From positions 124,001-188,000 of the forward strand of contig JAEMHR010000013.1 in NCBI GenBank assembly GCA_016490725.1: a stretch of 64,000 nucleotides of DNA. Direction: 5' to 3'. The position numbers and the translations under genes were made by a program. This DNA comes from Amphichorda felina (lineage: Eukaryota; Ascomycota; Sordariomycetes; Hypocreales; Bionectriaceae). Positions 59,806 through 64,000 of the stretch are shown piece after piece; the stretch's first letter is position 1, and each line of letters starts with the position of its first letter. The notes beneath the pieces are model-generated. The model was not told where the DNA came from and did not search any database. It saw only the letters and a list, made by a program, of their open reading frames with translations.

Positions 59806-60764
59806 CCTCCCGCCCATGCAACCTACCTTAGGCTGTACAAGGCAATTGGCTCCAATGCGCAACCAGAAGAAACAACTTGCCAAACGGTGGACCCATGCGG
59901 CCTCTCTTCCTGTCTCATCGCCCCAGCATACGCACATACAGAAAACGTGGCGCTCTTGAAGCGAGGTGGGAACGCGCTCAGTCCAGCCGTGGGGATTTCT
60001 CATTCGTCCTTCAAGATCTTCGCATGACGATGCCTCCCGTGCCGCTGTCCGATCTGTGGCGACCGGGTCGACGACGGCACTTGGAGACGTGACCATTGCT
60101 GGAACCGGCAAACTGCACTTTGCCTTGGGCATTTATGCATGTTTCGTATATCTTCCCCAATGTAGTTGATCTGGTGCTCCTGGAAGCCCGAGATCGATGA
60201 GCAACATTCCAAATAACAGGCTGTCTATACCACGGATGCATGCAGGCAGGCAAGTGGTGAGGAAGAAGAAGAAAAGAAACACACAAACAACGACTACTAG
60301 TGCGAATACAGCTGCCGCATACATGCACTCACGGATACCTATATCAAGTACACGTAGCAGATACCTACGAGTCAACCAACTTTTAGGTATTTCAGCGTTT
60401 GAAATGGGCCCAAAACCAACTCGCAGAATGGATTTCGGGCCTCAAATCATGCGCATTCTGTATTCGTCTTCCGGGCCCTGGCGGGAAGTTGCCCCTCTCG
60501 CTTCAAAGAATAGGCAAAACTCATGATGCAAGTGTGCCAAGGGCCCAAAACGATAGTGGAGATCCTCGCCCTCGGATCGCCGTCGAACCTCCGCAACTTC
60601 TTCAGGATTGGGCCTTGAGATCTTGTTGGTCCTAACAGATCATGTTGGCCCTAACTAACGTCTGGCAACACCATGCTACCCCTCCCTTATTTCGCGGGTT
60701 CGCCCACTTTATGTTTTCTTTTCACAAGCAAAAATCGCGCGTTAAGCAATATCTGCACTCATCC

Positions 60765-63006
60765 ATGATGATTCTGGGTCTGCCGACGGTCATTGATCTG
60801 GCAGCTCGGGTTCGGAAGCTGATCGACGACTGTCAGAAGGCTCCAGAACGTTTACGACTGCTGCAACAAGATGTCGCATCGCTCCAATCAACCCTAGAGC
60901 GACTGGAAAGAATGAGCTATCTAGCAAGATCACAGACACTTCATTCCACACAGAAATTACGGAAAGCGAGACGCTACCCCGGAAAATCTATTTCGAAATC
61001 GTGGAAATCAACCAGCCCAAGGACCGTATGTTTGCACGGCAGGCACGGTCTCTCCGTATGCAACGGGCGATGAAGGATCTCTCAGAGAGGTCGAGGGAGC
61101 TGCAGAAGAAGAAGACGCCGCTCGCACTAGCTGTTAACACATCCAGTCTCAACCTACTGGTCACTATGAAGGATATCATGGACAGCAACAATGTCTTTAC
61201 CGGGGAAGATCTGGGCGAATTCATTCACAACCTGCCAGCGGGACTAGAGAGTCTCTACAGCCCTTGAGCTGTTACCACCGGAACGCATCTCACTAGCCCG
61301 GAGCGTTCTTATTAGGCTTCTGTTAGCAAAACGTCCGTTGACAATTGCGGAACTGATTGTGGCTCTGGCAGTTGAGCCAAGCAATCAACATGTACCATCC
61401 GAAAAAAAAAGAAAAAGAAAGAAAAAAAGGAAGAAAAAAAGGAAGAAAAAAAGCTGATTCGATCACTCCGTCGCTTTATCCTGGCTTATTTGAACCCGTT
61501 TGTGGAAATTCTAGAGACGAATCCAAAGCGTTTACAGAATGATGAAGAAAAAGGCCAAGCTACACGAGCATTCACGCCACCCGGCCCGAAGGTACAGTTG
61601 ATCAATCAATCCGCACAGGAATATCTCCTTGGGGTCTGCAAAAAAAGAATCTGAGACATCAAGTCTTAGCACTGATCTACGAACTGGCCATGAGGAAATT
61701 GCTCGGGTCTGTCTGTCATATCTACGATGCAAAGAGATTCAATTGGGGTAGTTCTTTAGATAAAAGGACGCCTTCCAGAATGCAGATTATCACGGACGAG
61801 AGCAGACAGGTAATACTTGAGTAGCGCGTTCATATCCAAGCGGGTAGTTTTTGAGAAAGTCCAGCGTATACTCGAAGACATCATGTGATTTATCTTCCGG
61901 GTGCTGCCCTGGGGTATCCGCATACTGACTCATCCTGACATGGTGGCTCCAGTGGTTCGCCGCGTATTAAAGGAGCAGTTAACGTCGTTCGCCGACTCAA
62001 AGGTTGCCTATGGTTACTAGGACGTGGTACGATTGCTTCTCAAATCCGGTGCAGATCCAACAACCACCACCACTACAGACGGCTACTCACCTCTCCACTT
62101 TGTAGCCCTGTGGGTGGACATTGCTAAAATCGACTCGATGATTAACGCTGGCATTGACATCAATCTTACTGCGAAGGACGGCTGGACTACATTGCATTTT
62201 GCCACGGACCGTGGTATGCATGGCGGTGTGCAAACACTTCTCTCCCATGGGGCCAATATCAGCGCGATTTTAGAGGAAAATGCAGAGACCCCGTTGTCGA
62301 TTGCCAGCCGGAGGGGACATTTGGAAGTAGTCAAGCTTCTGGTTGAGCAAGGGGCAGATGTGAATCAGGTTCACATCGACAAAACCAAAATGCCTGGCGC
62401 CCTGCACCTGGCAGCCCTGGAAGGTCGTGACGAGGATGTAGAGTACCTCATTTTCCACGGGGCGAACATCAATATCTCCGGGTACTATGGCATGACGCCG
62501 CTCTGCCTCAGTGCTGCGCACGGCGGTAGGGTCCAGACATGCAGGATACCTTTGAGACACGGGGGCCGGTTCGGCATTAATACCCTGGGGTTCTCTGCCA
62601 TTGACCGTGGCATGTTATCGGGGCCACATCGATGTTGTCCGCTGAGATGCTGAGGGACCATGGCCTGGGGCCCAACGAACCTGGTTCGGACGGAACGGCA
62701 CCGATCTTCTTGTGTATCAAGCAGGACCGACTCGATCTACTTGAGGTTCTGGTCAAGACAGGTGCAGACCTCAATATACGAGATAATCAAGGCAATGTAC
62801 CGCTCACCGTGGCTGCAATGGCCGGAAAAGTGGGCATGGTTGGTTTCCTCCTCAGAAATGGAGCAGGCCTCATGTTGTCGCAAACTAGCCTAGTAGCCAA
62901 GGTAGCAGAAATTTCTAGGGGTGCCAGTGTGGCTAAGCTATCAGAAGAACGAGGGCTTGCGGATATGAATACTAACGTTAGTATTACGACTTCTACAGGG
63001 GAATAG
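60765..63006 (+). pseudogene. Broken STAND/NLR-like ankyrin-repeat gene
   Basis: Pieces of one NLR-like protein appear in order but in different frames. The N-terminal helical segment (from 60765) has DLAARVRKLIDDCQKAPERL. A following charged helix (about 60920-61266) ends at NLPAGLESLYS. A post-NTPase segment (from about 61268) has LLPPERISLARS and AKRPLTIAELIVALA. A segment with KVQLINQSAQEYLLG (about 61460-61650) matches the region before ankyrin repeats in fungal NLRs. Ankyrin repeats follow at 62024-62653 and, after a frameshift near 62610, at 62632-63006. No NACHT/NB-ARC P-loop remains between the N-terminal and post-NTPase parts. Frameshifts, stops and an A/G-rich run interrupt it. It was probably a self/non-self recognition gene and is now dead. 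Confidence 0.7.
61398..61453. repeat. Purine-rich (A/G) low-complexity tract
   Basis: Almost pure A and G with an AAAAAAGGAAG-like unit repeated about three times. It lies inside the NLR-like pseudogene and breaks the reading frame. Confidence 0.9.
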
Positions 63007-64000
63007 AGCAGACCGGCCGGCGCGTATCGGCCCACGGCCTGTCGAACCCGCTATAATATCCGGCATGGCACGGCTTTTGGTGGGCCCCGGTGCCGAGTGC
63101 CTCATTTCTCCCTTCTTCACTGTAACCTGAATAGATATAACAGGATTGTTGGACAAAGGCCAGGGGAGTTGCTGCATCACCCCAGCTATCCTCGAGCACC
63201 CTGGTTCCGTAAAAGACACATTGACAAAATGATGGGCCATGTAGTCCTGCACACGGTGTCCCCCCATCAATCCCAGGTACATTTCCAGTGGCAAAGAGGT
63301 CACTGCTTCGAGAGTCTCCTTACCTAGGTGACCAAGGATTGCTTGTCTGATCCATACTGAGACCATAAAGCTTGGATTGAAGCAATCTGCATGATGCTTG
63401 TTACAATGACCTGATAAACCTTGACTTGAACGACAATACACCTTAACCGCCTGGAGTTGCGGGATAGGACTGCCCCCTGTAGCTCAAAAGGCCGGAGGCG
63501 AGGTGATGTTCTTCCACAGGGTCTTGATTCGACCATTCCCCGAGCCCTGGCTGCTATGGCTGGTGCGCCTAGTGACGCTGTTTATCATTTCGCTACCGCC
63601 GGACGGGTACTTGGTGGTGAGGACCCGGCTTGGTCGGTCTGCGGAGAGCTCGGATTAGCTGTTGTCCACAAAATTGATGCCGGGGCTGTTGACTTACGAG
63701 CGTCATGATGCTGCCAGGCCCCATCAATGGCCCAGGCGTACTTCTCCTTTGCTTTCATCGAAGCCGGAGGCATGGTTGATGAGCGTTGTGGTGGATTTTG
63801 CTGTGTTGATCGTCGTTTCAATGGTTGGAGACCTCATCTACATTGCATGCAACGCCAATGTGGCAAAGAGTTCTCTTATAGCCCAAACATCCTTCTGTTC
63901 AACTGACGGGGGAGTCTCATGACTTTCGTCATGGTGACACAACTGGCGCAGTACCCCGCCTAGAAGACGGAGGGCCGACGTGAAGCTTCACAGGGTGGTT
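63007..64000. other. Downstream of NLR-like pseudogene, no gene seen
   Basis: About 1 kb to the window end. Frames up to 166 codons exist (for example minus 62941-63441) but show no domain and lack typical composition. It may be further decayed gene sequence or simple intergenic DNA. Confidence 0.4.

Larger units (their letters stand above)
58525..60764. other. Long intergenic region with palindromes
   Basis: About 2.2 kb without a supported gene. It contains the ABC transporter promoter and two notable inverted-repeat sites near 59601 and 59731, listed separately. Remaining frames are short and unconserved-looking. Confidence 0.5.

Overview
The window is nuclear DNA of a filamentous ascomycete (Pezizomycotina). 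The evidence is short GT-AG introns of about 50-120 nt in most genes, fungus-specific families (HET domain, Zn2Cys6 factor, PDR-type ABC transporter, hybrid PKS-NRPS) and a 5' block that looks decayed by RIP (repeat-induced point mutation). No species can be named from the sequence alone.

Layout. 1-6770: AT-rich, CpA/TpG-poor block holding at least three long reading frames whose stops are almost all TAG/TAA, as expected of RIP-mutated repeat DNA. 7824-9494: F-box-like protein. 10090-11055: secreted trypsin-fold serine protease. 13353-15171: seven-exon protein with a nucleotidyltransferase-like motif. 15584-18043: HET-domain protein. 18769-24660: conserved housekeeping genes (UPS/PRELI lipid-transfer protein, methionine aminopeptidase 2, YFH7/uridine-kinase-like P-loop kinase, AhpC/TSA-like protein). 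25895-48506: a secondary-metabolite gene cluster. 49811-52656: a small acidic protein and a five-exon protein of unknown function. 53726-58524: full-length PDR-type ABC transporter. 60765-63006: broken STAND/NLR-like ankyrin-repeat pseudogene. Longer gaps are described as intergenic features.

The cluster has five genes: a trans-acting enoyl reductase (25895-27132), a 14-TM-type MFS exporter (27260-29474), a Zn2Cys6 regulator (30431-31993), a cytochrome P450 (32583-34671) and a 3,995-residue PKS-NRPS (36180-48506) with domain order KS-AT-DH-cMT-(no functional ER seen)-KR-ACP-C-A-PCP-R. The exporter and regulator are divergently transcribed from about 950 bp, and the P450 and PKS-NRPS from about 1.5 kb. 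In the inferred pathway the megasynthase builds a C-methylated polyketide chain with the separate enoyl reductase acting in trans, joins it to one amino acid, and releases it through the terminal R domain. The P450 then oxidises the product and the MFS protein exports it. The R domain keeps a YxxxK motif, which favours reductive (aldehyde) release but does not prove it. No hydrolase, Diels-Alderase or other tailoring gene was seen in the window. The PDR transporter 5 kb downstream may or may not belong to the system.

Exon boundaries were inferred by reading splice consensus and checking that the joined reading frames close. No search or transcript data were available.
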